From an uncultured Veillonella sp. (GTDB taxonomy: Bacteria; Bacillota; Negativicutes; Veillonellales; Veillonellaceae), in the NCBI RefSeq assembly GCF_934230905.1, contig NZ_CAKQFJ010000016.1, positions 1 through 46,995 on the forward strand: a stretch of DNA of 46,995 bases. Direction: 5' to 3'. Of this stretch, positions 7,511 through 17,900 are shown in pieces. The notes under the pieces were generated by a model, which was not told the origin of the DNA, searched no databases, and saw only the letters and a list, made by a program, of their open reading frames with translations. Both the position numbers and the translations under genes were made by a program. Within the stretch, counting starts at the first letter, position 1; each line of letters opens with the position of its first letter.

Positions 7511-8548
7511 TTACGATTCCTGCAGTAATGTTTCAGCTGCCTTAATCACTTGTTCTTCGGTAATAATAGAAATACCTTTATATTTACCTTCTTTAATAAC
7601 TTGTTTCATGCTTTTACCATTTTCGTAATGATCCATCGATTCAAGTACGATTGATTTTGCTTGGTATGGACCATAAAAAAATGGATTAGATGGTCCATAA
7701 AGGGCTACTATAGGGACGCCCTGACTAATAGCTACATGCATAGGACCAGAGTCATTTGTAATCAACAAGTCACACCATTTCATGGCCGCTGCTAAAGGGC
7801 CCAGTTTGAAAGCACCTGTAGCCACAATTGGTGACGTCTTCATCTGCTCCACAACAGGTTTTACCATATCTAAATCCATAGGACCACCAAAGAATACCGT
7901 TTTATAACCTTTGTTACCAAAATAATCGGCTACATCAGCAAAGCGTTCTGCAGGCCATCGTTTTTCAGGCACTGCACTGCCGATATTAAAACCAATAATC
8001 TTATCACGAGGCATAACGCCTTGGCTTTCATAAAAACGGAATACCTCATCATTCCATTCCTTGCAGGTTTCGATATGTAATCCGTGATTAGCTACGTCGG
8101 TGACGCCTAATTGTTCTAATACGTTTATGTACATATCGGCGGCGTGACGTGTCTTGCGATCAAGACGAGTATACTTCGTCATAAATGGTCTAAATAAAAA
8201 ATGGCTCATCCCCGTCGTCACCTTACCGTGAATTTTCCACGCTAAGTATGATGTGCGTTCATTAGGATGCAAATTAATAACAATATCAGGTCTACCTTGG
8301 TCGTTAATGCGACGAGCGATTTCATTCAACCCTTTAATGCTATTATGACGTCCTTTTTTATCGACCGTAATCAAATCATCGATATAAGGATTGTATTTCA
8401 TCACATCTTGTAACTTTTCATCAATCACATAGGTGATATGACTATGAGGTGCTGCTTTACGCAACACCTCTAGAAATGGAGTCGTTAATACTACATCACC
8501 TAAATGCATGAGAAAGGTTACAACAATACGTTTGTAATCAAGTTCCAT
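7511..8548 (-). CDS. Glycosyltransferase family 9 (heptosyltransferase-like), distal copy
   Basis: A 345-aa GT9 enzyme, predicted to add heptose from an ADP-heptose donor to the LPS core on the inner face of the cytoplasmic membrane. Family features seen are the N-terminal HLGDVVLTTPFLEVLRK, GFNIGSAVPEKRWP in the middle and TNDSGPMHVAISQGVPIVALYG near residue 260, which is the donor-binding GPMH region. Two ATGs are adjacent; the second (8548) has AAAGGA at the better distance of 6 nt, and its A is the last base of the upstream TGA stop. That overlap implies coupled translation. It differs clearly from the neighbouring GT9, so the two likely add successive residues. Confidence 0.9.
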   Translation of the reverse strand: MELDYKRIVVTFLMHLGDVVLTTPFLEVLRKAAPHSHITYVIDEKLQDVMKYNPYIDDLITVDKKGRHNSIKGLNEIARRINDQGRPDIVINLHPNERTSYLAWKIHGKVTTGMSHFLFRPFMTKYTRLDRKTRHAADMYINVLEQLGVTDVANHGLHIETCKEWNDEVFRFYESQGVMPRDKIIGFNIGSAVPEKRWPAERFADVADYFGNKGYKTVFFGGPMDLDMVKPVVEQMKTSPIVATGAFKLGPLAAAMKWCDLLITNDSGPMHVAISQGVPIVALYGPSNPFFYGPYQAKSIVLESMDHYENGKSMKQVIKEGKYKGISIITEEQVIKAAETLLQES

Positions 8549-9567
8549 CATAAATCCTTTCTCAACATTTCAGAATATACATCCCACACCGCATCTACTG
8601 GAATTTGAGCCATGCAATCTGGATCATCTACCAGTGGCTGTTCTGGAGTAGCCTTAGATGTAGGGGAAATAATAAGATGCACATGACTGCCACCATACGG
8701 ACCAGTTCTATGTGGCGATGTAGTGCCAAATAACGCAATTAATGGTTTCTTTAATGCATTGGCAATATGCAAAGGCCCTGTATCAGCGCTGATGAAAATA
8801 TGACAATGACGAATCAACTCAATCAATTCAGCCATGGTCGTTTGACCAACTAAATTAATAAGATTATCGCTCTTTACATAGTTTTCTATAAATTGACCTT
8901 TTTCTACATCATCAGGCGAACCTGCAATGACCACCTTTTTTCCACTTTCACAAAGGCGAATACACAATTCACCGAAGTTTAATAATGGCCATTCCTTAAC
9001 AATCCATCGTGCACCAGGTACAACGACGACATAATCATCGGTTACACCTAGTTCAGAGAGCCGGTTACGAATTGCCCCTTCTGCTGCATGGTCATGAGGC
9101 ATTGGAAATTCAATACCATCCACTTCACCACCTAAGGCACGTACGGTATCGAGATAGCGCTCAATAACGTGGTCATATTTATGAGCTCCTATAAGAGCTT
9201 TATTAACTAATTGGCTCCCCTCGCGAAGTTCCCAATAACCGTATTTTTCAGGAGAACCAGATAATAGAGATACAATGGCACTTTTGGCGATACATTGTAA
9301 GTCTAAGGTCATATCGAAATGACGACCATGTAGTTCTTTACGAAGATTCCATAAATAAGACGGCGATTTTAATTGTTTCTTGTCGATGATAATTACTTCG
9401 TCCACCCAAGGGGTACCTGGCAAGAGACTCGCAAATTGTTCATGTATGGCCCAGGTAATTTTTGCGTGCGGCAAATTTTGGCGCAATGCATATAAAGTTG
9501 GCAATGCGTGAATGACATCACCTAAGGAACTCATTTTTATAATGAGTATATTGGAATAGCCCTTCAT
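8548..9567 (-). CDS. Glycosyltransferase family 9 (lipopolysaccharide heptosyltransferase I-like)
   Basis: A 339-aa GT9 enzyme. The N-terminus IIKMSSLGDVIHALPTLYALR is the WaaC-type signature, and FISADTGPLHIANALKKPLIALFG near residues 260-283 carries the DTGPLH donor site. It probably transfers the first heptose to the inner core. GAGGGG precedes the ATG. The gene ends in a one-base overlap with the next GT9 and lies 51 bp after gmhB. It shares the operon with every enzyme needed to make ADP-heptose. The exact acceptor cannot be told from sequence. Confidence 0.9.
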   Translation of the reverse strand: MKGYSNILIIKMSSLGDVIHALPTLYALRQNLPHAKITWAIHEQFASLLPGTPWVDEVIIIDKKQLKSPSYLWNLRKELHGRHFDMTLDLQCIAKSAIVSLLSGSPEKYGYWELREGSQLVNKALIGAHKYDHVIERYLDTVRALGGEVDGIEFPMPHDHAAEGAIRNRLSELGVTDDYVVVVPGARWIVKEWPLLNFGELCIRLCESGKKVVIAGSPDDVEKGQFIENYVKSDNLINLVGQTTMAELIELIRHCHIFISADTGPLHIANALKKPLIALFGTTSPHRTGPYGGSHVHLIISPTSKATPEQPLVDDPDCMAQIPVDAVWDVYSEMLRKDL

Positions 9568-9618
9568 AATAACCCCTCTATGAACGAAGAATACACATTA
9601 ATGTGGTTCATCACAAAA

Positions 9619-10119
9619 TCAATGCTTTAAAATCTTTTTCATGAAATCTAATAGATTGGATTCTGTAAACAGATAGCCCTTTACCCCTGCAGCCTCAGCA
9701 GCATCTACATCGCGTTGACTATCACCGATAAGAAAGCTATGTTCTACATCTACATCAAAATCCTTGATAGCTTGTAAAATCATACCGGGTCTTGGTTTAC
9801 GACAGTTGCAATCAACGGCATAGCGTTCTACAGAACCTTCCTTGTGATGTGGGCAATAGTAGAAATGTAAGATAGGTGCACCGGCTTTAAATAGTTCATT
9901 CCCCATATAATCATGTAAAATTTGTACATCGGTTTCCTTATAATAACCGCGTGCCACCCCACTTTGGTTTGTGACGACTATCAGTTCATAACCAGAATCA
10001 TGAGCTAATTTCAATGCTTCTTTGGCACCATCAACCCATTGTAAATCCGATATCTTATAGAGATAGGAAATATCCTTGTTGATAACCCCATCTCTATCGA
10101 GGAACAACACCTTTCTCAT
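9619..10119 (-). CDS. gmhB: D-glycero-beta-D-manno-heptose 1,7-bisphosphate 7-phosphatase
   Basis: A 166-aa HAD-superfamily phosphatase that removes the 7-phosphate from heptose bisphosphate, the third step to ADP-heptose. The nucleophile motif is FLDRDGVIN at the N-terminus, VVTNQSG gives the second HAD motif, the zinc loop is CPHHKEGS...CNCRKP, and GDSQRDVDAAEAAG gives the acidic metal site. The start at 10119 (MRKVLFLD) has AAAGGA at 6 nt; an ATG 12 codons earlier adds a non-homologous extension. It lies 49 bp after hldD. Confidence 0.93.
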   Translation of the reverse strand: MRKVLFLDRDGVINKDISYLYKISDLQWVDGAKEALKLAHDSGYELIVVTNQSGVARGYYKETDVQILHDYMGNELFKAGAPILHFYYCPHHKEGSVERYAVDCNCRKPRPGMILQAIKDFDVDVEHSFLIGDSQRDVDAAEAAGVKGYLFTESNLLDFMKKILKH

Positions 10120-10168
10120 ACTTTTTCCTTTACATACATCAAAGACTCTATCCATCCATTAAGATGAA

Positions 10169-11134
10169 TTAACGCAAGTAACCTTCGTTATTATCTAATA
10201 ATTCACAATATTCTTTTACGGCCTCAGCCAATGGTGTAAAGCCCTTATCATAACCAGCTGCCATTAATTTAGTTGTATCCGCTTCGGTAAAGCTTTGGTA
10301 TTTACCAATCAACACTTCTGGAAATGGAATGTATTCAATACGCCCTTTACCATTATAGTCGATAACAGCTTGCATGAATTCATTAAAGCTGTGTGCATGA
10401 CCGGTACCGCAGTTGAATGTACCAGAAATTTCAGGATGTTCCCAGAAATAGAAGTTTACATTCACCACGTCTTTTACATAGATAAAATCACGAGTTTGGC
10501 CACCATTTTCATAGCCATCTGTGCCTTCAAATAGATTGATAACACCTGTTTCTTGGTTTTTATAGAACATTTGGCGTACAAGAGATGCCATTTTATCCTT
10601 ATGTGCTTCATTAGGACCAAATACATTGAAATAACGCAAACCTACAACTTGTGCTGTATATTCGCCTTCAAATTTACGTACATAACGATCAAATAATAGT
10701 TTAGAATATGCATACGGATTTAACGCTTCTTCTGCTTCCGGCGTTTCTACAAAACCATTTTTGCCACTACCATAAGTAGATGCAGAGGATGCATAAATGA
10801 AAGGAATAGCGCGATCTTGGCAATAATGGAATAGATTTTTAGAACCTTCGTAGTTGTTCTTCATCATATATTTACCATTATATTCCATCGTATCTGCACA
10901 TGCGCCTTCATGGAAAATGACTTCAATAGGACCTACATTGAATGAGCCATCTGCAATAGCAGCATCAAAATCGTCACAATCAATATAATCTAAATAATCT
11001 AAACTTTGAAGATTGCGAATCTTACGACCATCTGTTAAATCATCAACGATTAAAATATCATTGCGACCACGTTTGTTTAAGGATTTCACAATATTACTAC
11101 CAATAAAACCGGCACCACCAGTTACTATAATCAT
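10169..11134 (-). CDS. hldD: ADP-L-glycero-D-manno-heptose 6-epimerase
   Basis: A 321-aa short-chain dehydrogenase/epimerase that converts ADP-D-glycero- to ADP-L-glycero-manno-heptose, the last activation step. The NAD(P)-binding GGAGFIGSN is at residues 5-13 and the catalytic YxxxK is Tyr141/Lys145 in YAYSK. HEGACADTMEYNG near residue 75 and GLRYFNVFGPNE are typical of HldD. The start overlaps the hldE stop by 4 nt (ATGA), so the two are translationally coupled. Confidence 0.96.
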   Translation of the reverse strand: MIIVTGGAGFIGSNIVKSLNKRGRNDILIVDDLTDGRKIRNLQSLDYLDYIDCDDFDAAIADGSFNVGPIEVIFHEGACADTMEYNGKYMMKNNYEGSKNLFHYCQDRAIPFIYASSASTYGSGKNGFVETPEAEEALNPYAYSKLLFDRYVRKFEGEYTAQVVGLRYFNVFGPNEAHKDKMASLVRQMFYKNQETGVINLFEGTDGYENGGQTRDFIYVKDVVNVNFYFWEHPEISGTFNCGTGHAHSFNEFMQAVIDYNGKGRIEYIPFPEVLIGKYQSFTEADTTKLMAAGYDKGFTPLAEAVKEYCELLDNNEGYLR

Positions 11135-12609
11135 AATTTCCCCTCCTTAGCCATTGTGGCTATTTTCTTTACGATATCCGATGTAGAGTATCCTTCTTTA
11201 AATGATAGCACTTCTACTTCATCTACAGATTCCCTACCAACGATATCTTCTTTTTTATAATCGCCGCCCTTCACAAGAATATTAGGGCGTAAGTACGCTA
11301 ATAATTCAGCAGGCGTATCCTCTTCAAAAAGGACAACCCCATCTACACATTGTAAGGCGCTTAATAAGGAGGCTCTATCCTCTTCGGATACGATAGGTCT
11401 TGTTTCACCCTTTAAACGTCTAACAGATGCATCAGAGTTAAGTCCAATAATGAGGTGAGCCCCAAGTTGTGCCGCCTCTTGTAAATAGGTAATGTGTCCT
11501 CGATGCAGAATATCAAAACAACCATTTGTAAATACAACGGTTTCGTCCATGCTTTGCCATTTATCAATTAACGCTTTCATTTCTTCTTTCGTATATAAAG
11601 GGCTAGATGTTGTCAATTGTCGCACAGAGCGCCATAACTCTATCAACTCTTGGCGATGAATTGGATATGTACCCACCTTGGATACGACGATACCAGCAGC
11701 ACCATTAGCAATATGTAAGGCTAAGCGCATGGATAAACCACTTGCTAAACAAGAAATCATCATAGCTACGACTGTATCACCAGCGCCACTCACATCGAAT
11801 ACATCCTGTTGTGTGGCTGGATTATGCCAAGTTCGACCATCTTTTGCAACAACGGTAATCCCCTTTGCGGAACGGGTCCCAATAATATATTTAATATTAA
11901 TCTTATTAAGTACTTCCTTAGCCGCCTCAATAACTGATGTATCATTATTTGAAATCACACGACCTAAGGATTCACCTAATTCTTTTACATTCGGTGTAAT
12001 ACATGTAGCACCATCATACTTGGACCAATCAGCACCTTTAGGATCCACGATTGTCTGTACATTGTATGTATTGGCTAATTCAAATACATGACGCAACAAT
12101 GTCGGTGTGCAAACGCCCTTGCCATAATCGGATATAACAATACCTTGTAAACCACGTTGGCAAAGCCCTTCTAGCCACACGATTAATTGCTCTTCTTCAG
12201 TAGATGTAATAGGCTTAATGGTTTCAAAGTCCAGTCGCATCATTTGCTGACGATCACCTAAAATACGCATTTTGGTAATTGTCGATCGACTTTCATCACG
12301 GATGAGACCAACTGTATCAATATTATCAGCTGCCAATAAGTTATCGAGCACTCTACCATGGTCATCGACACCAGCCACGGCACCTAAATAAACATGGCAA
12401 TCGAGATTAGCTAAGTTAGACGCTACATTACCTGCTCCGCCAAGCACTTCTTTTACGGAAGATACTCGATTGACTGGCACCGGAGCCTCTGGTGAAATGC
12501 GGCTTACATCGCCAAATACATAACGATCCACCATAACATCACCGATAACTGCAATGTTTAGGTTCGGTAATGAATTTGTCAAAAATTCATTCACTGTTTT
12601 TGTAATCAT
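11131..12609 (-). CDS. hldE: Bifunctional heptose-7-phosphate kinase / heptose-1-phosphate adenylyltransferase
   Basis: A 492-aa fusion with the normal HldE layout. Residues 1 to about 320 form a PfkB/ribokinase domain (GDVMVDRYVFGDV near 18-30, VSGAGDTVVA with the catalytic Asp near 275). Residues from about 345 form a nucleotidyltransferase domain with FTNGCFDILHRGH, whose HxGH binds ATP, and VKGGDYKKED. The kinase phosphorylates heptose 7-phosphate at C1; after GmhB removes the 7-phosphate the second domain adds AMP. GAAAGGGGA precedes the ATG. The gap to gmhA is 42 bp. Confidence 0.97.
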   Translation of the reverse strand: MITKTVNEFLTNSLPNLNIAVIGDVMVDRYVFGDVSRISPEAPVPVNRVSSVKEVLGGAGNVASNLANLDCHVYLGAVAGVDDHGRVLDNLLAADNIDTVGLIRDESRSTITKMRILGDRQQMMRLDFETIKPITSTEEEQLIVWLEGLCQRGLQGIVISDYGKGVCTPTLLRHVFELANTYNVQTIVDPKGADWSKYDGATCITPNVKELGESLGRVISNNDTSVIEAAKEVLNKINIKYIIGTRSAKGITVVAKDGRTWHNPATQQDVFDVSGAGDTVVAMMISCLASGLSMRLALHIANGAAGIVVSKVGTYPIHRQELIELWRSVRQLTTSSPLYTKEEMKALIDKWQSMDETVVFTNGCFDILHRGHITYLQEAAQLGAHLIIGLNSDASVRRLKGETRPIVSEEDRASLLSALQCVDGVVLFEEDTPAELLAYLRPNILVKGGDYKKEDIVGRESVDEVEVLSFKEGYSTSDIVKKIATMAKEGKL

Positions 12610-12651
12610 AGGTCCCCTTTCAAGAAATCTAAGATTTCTTCCCTATCTCGA

Positions 12652-13221
12652 TTAATAATCTTCTTCAATAAGTTCGCAAATGATATGTCCCGCTAAAATG
12701 TGCATTTCTTGAATACGCGCCGTAACAGTGCTAGGAATAGCTAGTGTAAGATCGCATAATTCTGCCAATTTACCGCCGCCTTCACCGGTGAAAGCAATCG
12801 TGTGCATCCCCGTATTTCGTGCCATTTCCACAGCTTTCACAACATTTTTAGAATTACCCGATGTAGAAATACCGATAAGTACATCCCCAGAACGGCCTAA
12901 CCCTTCAACTTGACGCGCAAACACTGCATCATAGTCATAATCATTGGCAACAGCTGTCAAAATAGATGTATCTGTAGTAAGTGCAATGGATGCAAGAGAA
13001 CGGCGTTCTTTTTTAAAACGTCCAATAAGTTCTGCTGCAAGATGTTGAGAATCCGCAGCGGAACCACCATTGCCACAGAATAAAATTTTATTGCCACTAT
13101 TCAAAGCCACAATGCAGCGATTAGCAATTTCTTGAATAACATCCATCTGATCCATTGTTTTACTAAACACATCAAGATGGTCTGTAAATCGATCCGCAAT
13201 GATTGGATTTATATCTGTCAT
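12652..13221 (-). CDS. gmhA: Phosphoheptose isomerase
   Basis: A 189-aa SIS-domain isomerase that turns sedoheptulose 7-phosphate into manno-heptose 7-phosphate, the first step of the pathway. FCGNGGSAADSQHLAAELIGRF near residue 50 and GISTSGNSKNVVKA near 108 form the sugar-phosphate site. The start at 13221 is chosen because AAAGGAG lies 8 nt before it; its A is also the last base of the dipeptidase stop (TAATG), so translation is coupled. A start 13 codons earlier would lie inside the dipeptidase gene. Confidence 0.95.
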   Translation of the reverse strand: MTDINPIIADRFTDHLDVFSKTMDQMDVIQEIANRCIVALNSGNKILFCGNGGSAADSQHLAAELIGRFKKERRSLASIALTTDTSILTAVANDYDYDAVFARQVEGLGRSGDVLIGISTSGNSKNVVKAVEMARNTGMHTIAFTGEGGGKLAELCDLTLAIPSTVTARIQEMHILAGHIICELIEEDY

Positions 13222-14147
13222 TATAAAATCTCCTTTAGTAGGCGATCCGCGTTTTTCCAAAATAATTTTTCCGTTTGTTCTTCTGAAAGCCCGGCGCCTC
13301 TAAATGCATCATACAAGCGATGCATATCTGAAATATCCTCAATTTCTGTATTTGGCTTAATACCATCAAAATCGGTGCCTAGAGCTATTACATCTTCGCC
13401 ACCCTTATTGATGATATACAATCCGTGCTTAACAATATCATCGATGCGACTAATGGGTGAAGTCCCTAAGAAGGATTGAGCAAAATTCAAACCTATAACG
13501 CCACCCTTTTCACCAATTAGACGAATCAAGTGGTCAGGCAAATTACGACGATGAGCTGTCACTTCTCGTGCATTAGAATGAGATGCAATAAAAGGCACAT
13601 CAAGAATATCTACTAATTGTTCTGTTCCTCCATCATTAAGATGAGAACAATCAACAATCATGCCTAATTCTTGCATCCGTTCCACAAATTCAACGCCTGT
13701 TTTAGTCAATTTCTTATGCGGATCACCCGTATTAGGTTCCCCTAATTCATTAGGATAATTCCAGGTCAATGTAATAAGTCGAACACCATCGGCATAAGCC
13801 TTATCTAATTTAGCAAGGTCACCACCTAGTACACCGCCCTCTTCAATGGATAATAAAGCAGCCACTTTATGGTTTTCATAACATGCTGCGATTTCATCAT
13901 AAGAGCGCACATGACTGATATAATCACCATATTTTTCTATCTGACTATCAAACAATTGGCGCATAGATTCATATCTACCATACGAATCATCTTGTTCTTC
14001 TAAGTCTACAAATAATGCAAAATCCTGCAATCGACTATGTCCTTTAATAAGACGCTCAATATCAATTTTCCAGTTATTAGAAAATAAATCACCATCATGA
14101 GGGTGGTCGATTAATTGCATTATCGTATCACAATGTAAATCAATCAT
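13221..14147 (-). CDS. Membrane dipeptidase family protein (peptidase M19)
   Basis: A 308-aa amidohydrolase-fold dipeptidase of family M19 (renal dipeptidase type), which cleaves dipeptides including some with D-residues. The metal motif HCDT is at residues 5-8, SIEEGG carries the bridging Glu near residue 118, and VDCSHLNDGG, PFIASHSNARE and ALGTDFDGI follow in family order. No signal peptide is visible, so the bacterial enzyme should be cytosolic despite the family name. It sits between nrdR (9 bp upstream) and gmhA (1-bp overlap). Its link to LPS synthesis is positional only. Confidence 0.92.
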   Translation of the reverse strand: MIDLHCDTIMQLIDHPHDGDLFSNNWKIDIERLIKGHSRLQDFALFVDLEEQDDSYGRYESMRQLFDSQIEKYGDYISHVRSYDEIAACYENHKVAALLSIEEGGVLGGDLAKLDKAYADGVRLITLTWNYPNELGEPNTGDPHKKLTKTGVEFVERMQELGMIVDCSHLNDGGTEQLVDILDVPFIASHSNAREVTAHRRNLPDHLIRLIGEKGGVIGLNFAQSFLGTSPISRIDDIVKHGLYIINKGGEDVIALGTDFDGIKPNTEIEDISDMHRLYDAFRGAGLSEEQTEKLFWKNADRLLKEIL

Positions 14148-14156
14148 ATATTCACG

Positions 14157-14630
14157 CTATTTCTTTGCTTTTTTAGCATCTAATTTTTTTAATGCTTTAA
14201 GTTCAGCCATAAAGCTGTCAATATTATCAAACTTACGGTATACAGAAGCAAAACGTACATAGGCAACTTGGTCAATATCTTTTAATTGTTGTAGTACAAG
14301 TTCACCAATACGATCTGTAGAAATCTCCTGATTTACTTCATTGCGAATGTCTCGCTCGACATTATTGACCACTTCTTCCATAACGGACATAGGCACTGTT
14401 CGTTTGTCACAAGAACGCAACAATCCATTTAACAATTTACCACGGTCGAATAATTCACGGCGACCATTCTTCTTTGCTACCATGAGTGGTACTTCTTCGA
14501 TGATTTCATAAGTAGTAAAGCGGCGTCCACAATTAATACACTCCCGACGACGACGGATACTGTTTCCTTCATCTGTCGTTCTTGAGTCTGTTACCTTCGT
14601 GTCTGTATGTTGGCAATAAGGACATCTCAT
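14157..14630 (-). CDS. nrdR: Transcriptional repressor NrdR
   Basis: A 157-aa regulator of ribonucleotide reductase genes that senses ATP/dATP. The zinc ribbon uses Cys3, Cys6, Cys31 and Cys34 (MRCPYC and CINCGRRF), and the ATP-cone domain covers residues 46 to 136 (VAKKNGRREL onward). A basic, lysine-rich tail ends the protein. It is the first gene of the heptose run, which is unusual company: no nrd genes are in the window. AAAGGAG precedes the ATG. Confidence 0.97.
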   Translation of the reverse strand: MRCPYCQHTDTKVTDSRTTDEGNSIRRRRECINCGRRFTTYEIIEEVPLMVAKKNGRRELFDRGKLLNGLLRSCDKRTVPMSVMEEVVNNVERDIRNEVNQEISTDRIGELVLQQLKDIDQVAYVRFASVYRKFDNIDSFMAELKALKKLDAKKAKK

Positions 14631-14767
14631 TAGCTAATACTCCTTTTCTAATCAATCAGCATTCCTGAAAAAGGCAGAATACACCTATTTTCTTATACCT
14701 TATATACTACCATATTTAGTAGGAAAAGTACAAAAAGAACCATATAATGCTACTTAATAGTACTGAC

Positions 14768-14796
14768 TTGTCTAAATCTTTTTCATTTAGTATACT
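14768..14796 (+). promoter_or_regulatory. Plus-strand promoter for a possible short RNA
   Basis: TTGTCT (14768-14773) and TATACT (14791-14796) are exactly 17 bp apart on the plus strand, although no plus-strand gene follows. The promoter faces into the hairpin at 14809-14866. Confidence 0.45.
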
Positions 14797-14802
14797 GTTA
14801 TT

Positions 14803-14872
14803 AATCATAAACTGACTAACACTCACTTGTCCGCTCGATTGGACGTTATTGACTGTTAGTTGGTTTATTTTT
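14803..14872 (+). ncRNA. Candidate short structured RNA
   Basis: Downstream of the plus-strand promoter, 14809-14825 pairs with 14850-14866 (17 positions, 14 identical as Watson-Crick plus wobble pairs). Inside it gtcc/ggac (14829-14832 with 14841-14844) forms a second stem. The right arm runs into TTTATTTTTTGTT, as in a rho-independent terminator. The predicted transcript is only about 65-70 nt, nearly all structure. The 335-nt gap between nrdR and pyc otherwise holds the pyc terminator and, near 14700-14740, AT-rich minus-strand sequence that should contain the nrdR promoter. Expression is inferred. Confidence 0.35.
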
Positions 14873-14892
14873 TGTTATATGATAAAATTTAG

Positions 14893-14936
14893 AAAGTCCC
14901 CCATATAATACAAAGGAGTATTATATGGGGGACTTT
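14893..14936. terminator. Strong hairpin after pyruvate carboxylase
   Basis: A perfect 19-bp stem (14893-14911 with 14918-14936) with a 6-nt loop begins 30 bp past the pyc stop. Three or four T follow on either strand, so it can act in both directions. Confidence 0.8.
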
Positions 14937-14965
14937 TATGCACTTACGTGCTAAATCGTATGAAA

Positions 14966-17900
14966 TTAACGTTTAATAGCATCTTGAACGCGTAACAAGC
15001 AATCACCAGATTCGATGCGGCTACCTTCACGAACAAGAATTTCTTCAACAATACCGTCGATAGGAGCTGTAATTGTAGTTTCCATTTTCATAGCTTCTGT
15101 TACGATTAATGGTTCACCTTTAGTCACAGATTGACCCTTCTTAACGAGAATCTTAACAACGGAACCGGACAACGTAGCACCAATTTCACCAAGGTTAGAT
15201 TCATCAACTTTACGACGAACAACACCAGTTGTTTTAGCATGTTTATCATGAACTTTAATAGAACGTGGTTGGCCATTGAATTCAAAGAGAACGATGCGAT
15301 TACCATCTTCATCAGGATCAGATACACCATTCATCTTAATAATTAATGTTTTACCTTTTTCAATAGTAACTTGAATTTCTTCACCACGTTTCATACCAAA
15401 GAAGAATGTTGGCGTATCTAATACAGATACATTACCAAAGTCTTTAGTAAATTTAGTGTAGTCTTTGAATACTTTAGGATACAAGCAGTATGCACTTACA
15501 TCTTCATCAGTTGTATTAGCACCCATTTCGTTTAGTTCATTACGAACATGTTCAAAATCAGTTGGAGGTAGCACAGCACCAGGACGAACAGTAATAGGGC
15601 GAGCACCTTTCAAGATGATTTTTTGAAGTTTTTCAGGGAACCCTTGATATGGTGTACCTAAATGACCTTCGAAGAATTCTACTACTGATTGAGGGAAATC
15701 AAGAGTATCACCTTTTTCATAGATATCTTTTTCAGTTAAATTATTTTGTACCATGTACAATGTCATATCACCAACAACTTTAGAAGAAGGTGTTACCTTG
15801 ATGATATCACCAAACATCATATTAACTTGGTGATATACTTTTTTAATGTCTGTCCACCGATCACCAAGTCCAACCATTTTAGCTTGTTGTTGCAAGTTGG
15901 AATATTGACCGCCTGGCATTTCATGTTGGTATACTTCTGTGTTTGGATATTTTTCAGCTTTATCAACGCCTCTGTAGTAAGGACGAATACTACCAAAGTA
16001 ATGAGACATTTCTTCCATGTAGTCAATGTTCATTTGTGGTTGACGTTCAGTACCAGCTAAAGCGTAATACATAGAATTCATGCTTGGTTGGCTAGTGCCA
16101 TTAGCAAATGCAGAATATGCTAAGTCAATAACGTCAACACCAGCATCTACAGCACGTCCATAAGAATAAATTGTATTGCCAGAACCTTCATGAGAATGCA
16201 AGTGAATTGGCACTGTTACAGCATCTTTTAAAGCAGATACTAAATTGTAAGCAGCTTGAGGTTTCAACAAACCAGCCATATCTTTAATAGCAATAATATT
16301 AGCGCCCGCATTTTGCAATTCTTTTGCCATTTTTACATAGTAATCAAGATTATATTTAGGACGATTGCTATCGAGGATATCCCCTGTATAACATAACGCA
16401 ACTTCAGCAATCTTATTTTGATTACGCACTTCATCAATAGCTACTTTCATGTTTTCTAAGCCATTCAAGCTATCGAATACACGGAATACGTCAATACCAT
16501 TTTTAGCAGATAATTGAATAAAGTTACGAACTACATTATCTGGATAAGATGTATAGCCAACAGCATTAGCACCACGAATCAACATTTGAAGCAATGTATT
16601 AGGCACTTCTTTGCGGAACATACGCAAACGTTCCCATGGGTCTTCATGCAAGAATCGATAAGATACGTCAAAGGTAGCACCGCCCCAACATTCCAAGGAG
16701 AATAAGTTTGGTATACCTTTTGCAACCGCACCAGCTACGCGTGCCATATCAATTGTACGTAGACGGGTAGCAAATAAAGATTGGTGCGCATCACGCCATG
16801 TTGTATCTGTAAAGAATACTTGTTTTTGCTCAGATAACCATTTACTGAATCCATCTGGACCTAATTCATCAAATTTTTGTTTTGTGCCAGGTGCAGGTGT
16901 TACATCTAATTTAGATGGTAATTGCATTGGTGCAAAGTCAGGTACTTCTTGAGGACCAGCACCGGAGTAACCGTTGATTGTTGTATCCGCAATATAGCGA
17001 AGCAATTTAGTACCACGGTCACGATCTGGTTTTAATTCAAACAATTCAGGATGATCTTCAATAAAGTTAACCGTGTAGTTACCGCTTTGGAATTCAGGAT
17101 TTTCAAGAACGTTAATCAAGAAATGGATGTTTGTTTTAACACCACGAATACGGAATTCTTTCAAGCAACGAAGCATTTTACGAATCGTTTCTTCATTGTT
17201 AGGACCGAATGCAGTTGCTTTTACGAGCAAGGAATCATAGTAAGGTGTTACTACAGCACCTGTGAAAGCATTACCGGAGTCTAAGCGGATACCAAAGCCG
17301 CCGGAACTACGATATGCCAAGATTTTACCAGTGTCTGGCATAAAGTTATTCTTTGGATCTTCTGTAGTAATACGACATTGAATAGCTGTACCTTTACAAG
17401 GAATTTCATCTTGTTCAGGAATACCAACTTCTGGGCTATGTAAATCATAACCTTCAGCGATGCGGATTTGGGAATGAACAATATCGATGTCTGTAATCAT
17501 TTCTGTTACAGTATGTTCTACTTGGATACGAGGGTTAACTTCGATGAAATAGAAAGAACCATCAGCAGTTACCAAAAATTCAACAGTACCAGCATTGACA
17601 TAGCCAACATTTTTCATGACTTTAACAGCTGCGTCACAGACACGTTTACGAGTTTCTAAAGGCAATGCAAAAGCTGGTGCCATTTCAACAACTTTTTGGT
17701 GACGACGTTGTACAGAGCAGTCACGTTCATGTAAATGAACAACATTGCCATGTTCGTCACCTAAGATTTGAACTTCAATATGTTTTGGTTCAACGATAAG
17801 TTTTTCTACGTAAACATCGTCATCCCCAAATGCAGCTTTAGCCTCAGATTTAGCTCGATCATAAGCATCGCGTAAATCTTCTTTGCGGTGAACTTCACGC

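Noticed and set aside
15746..16060. Plus-strand frame opposite pyc
   Set aside because: It lies wholly inside the highly conserved pyruvate carboxylase gene and has no start signal.
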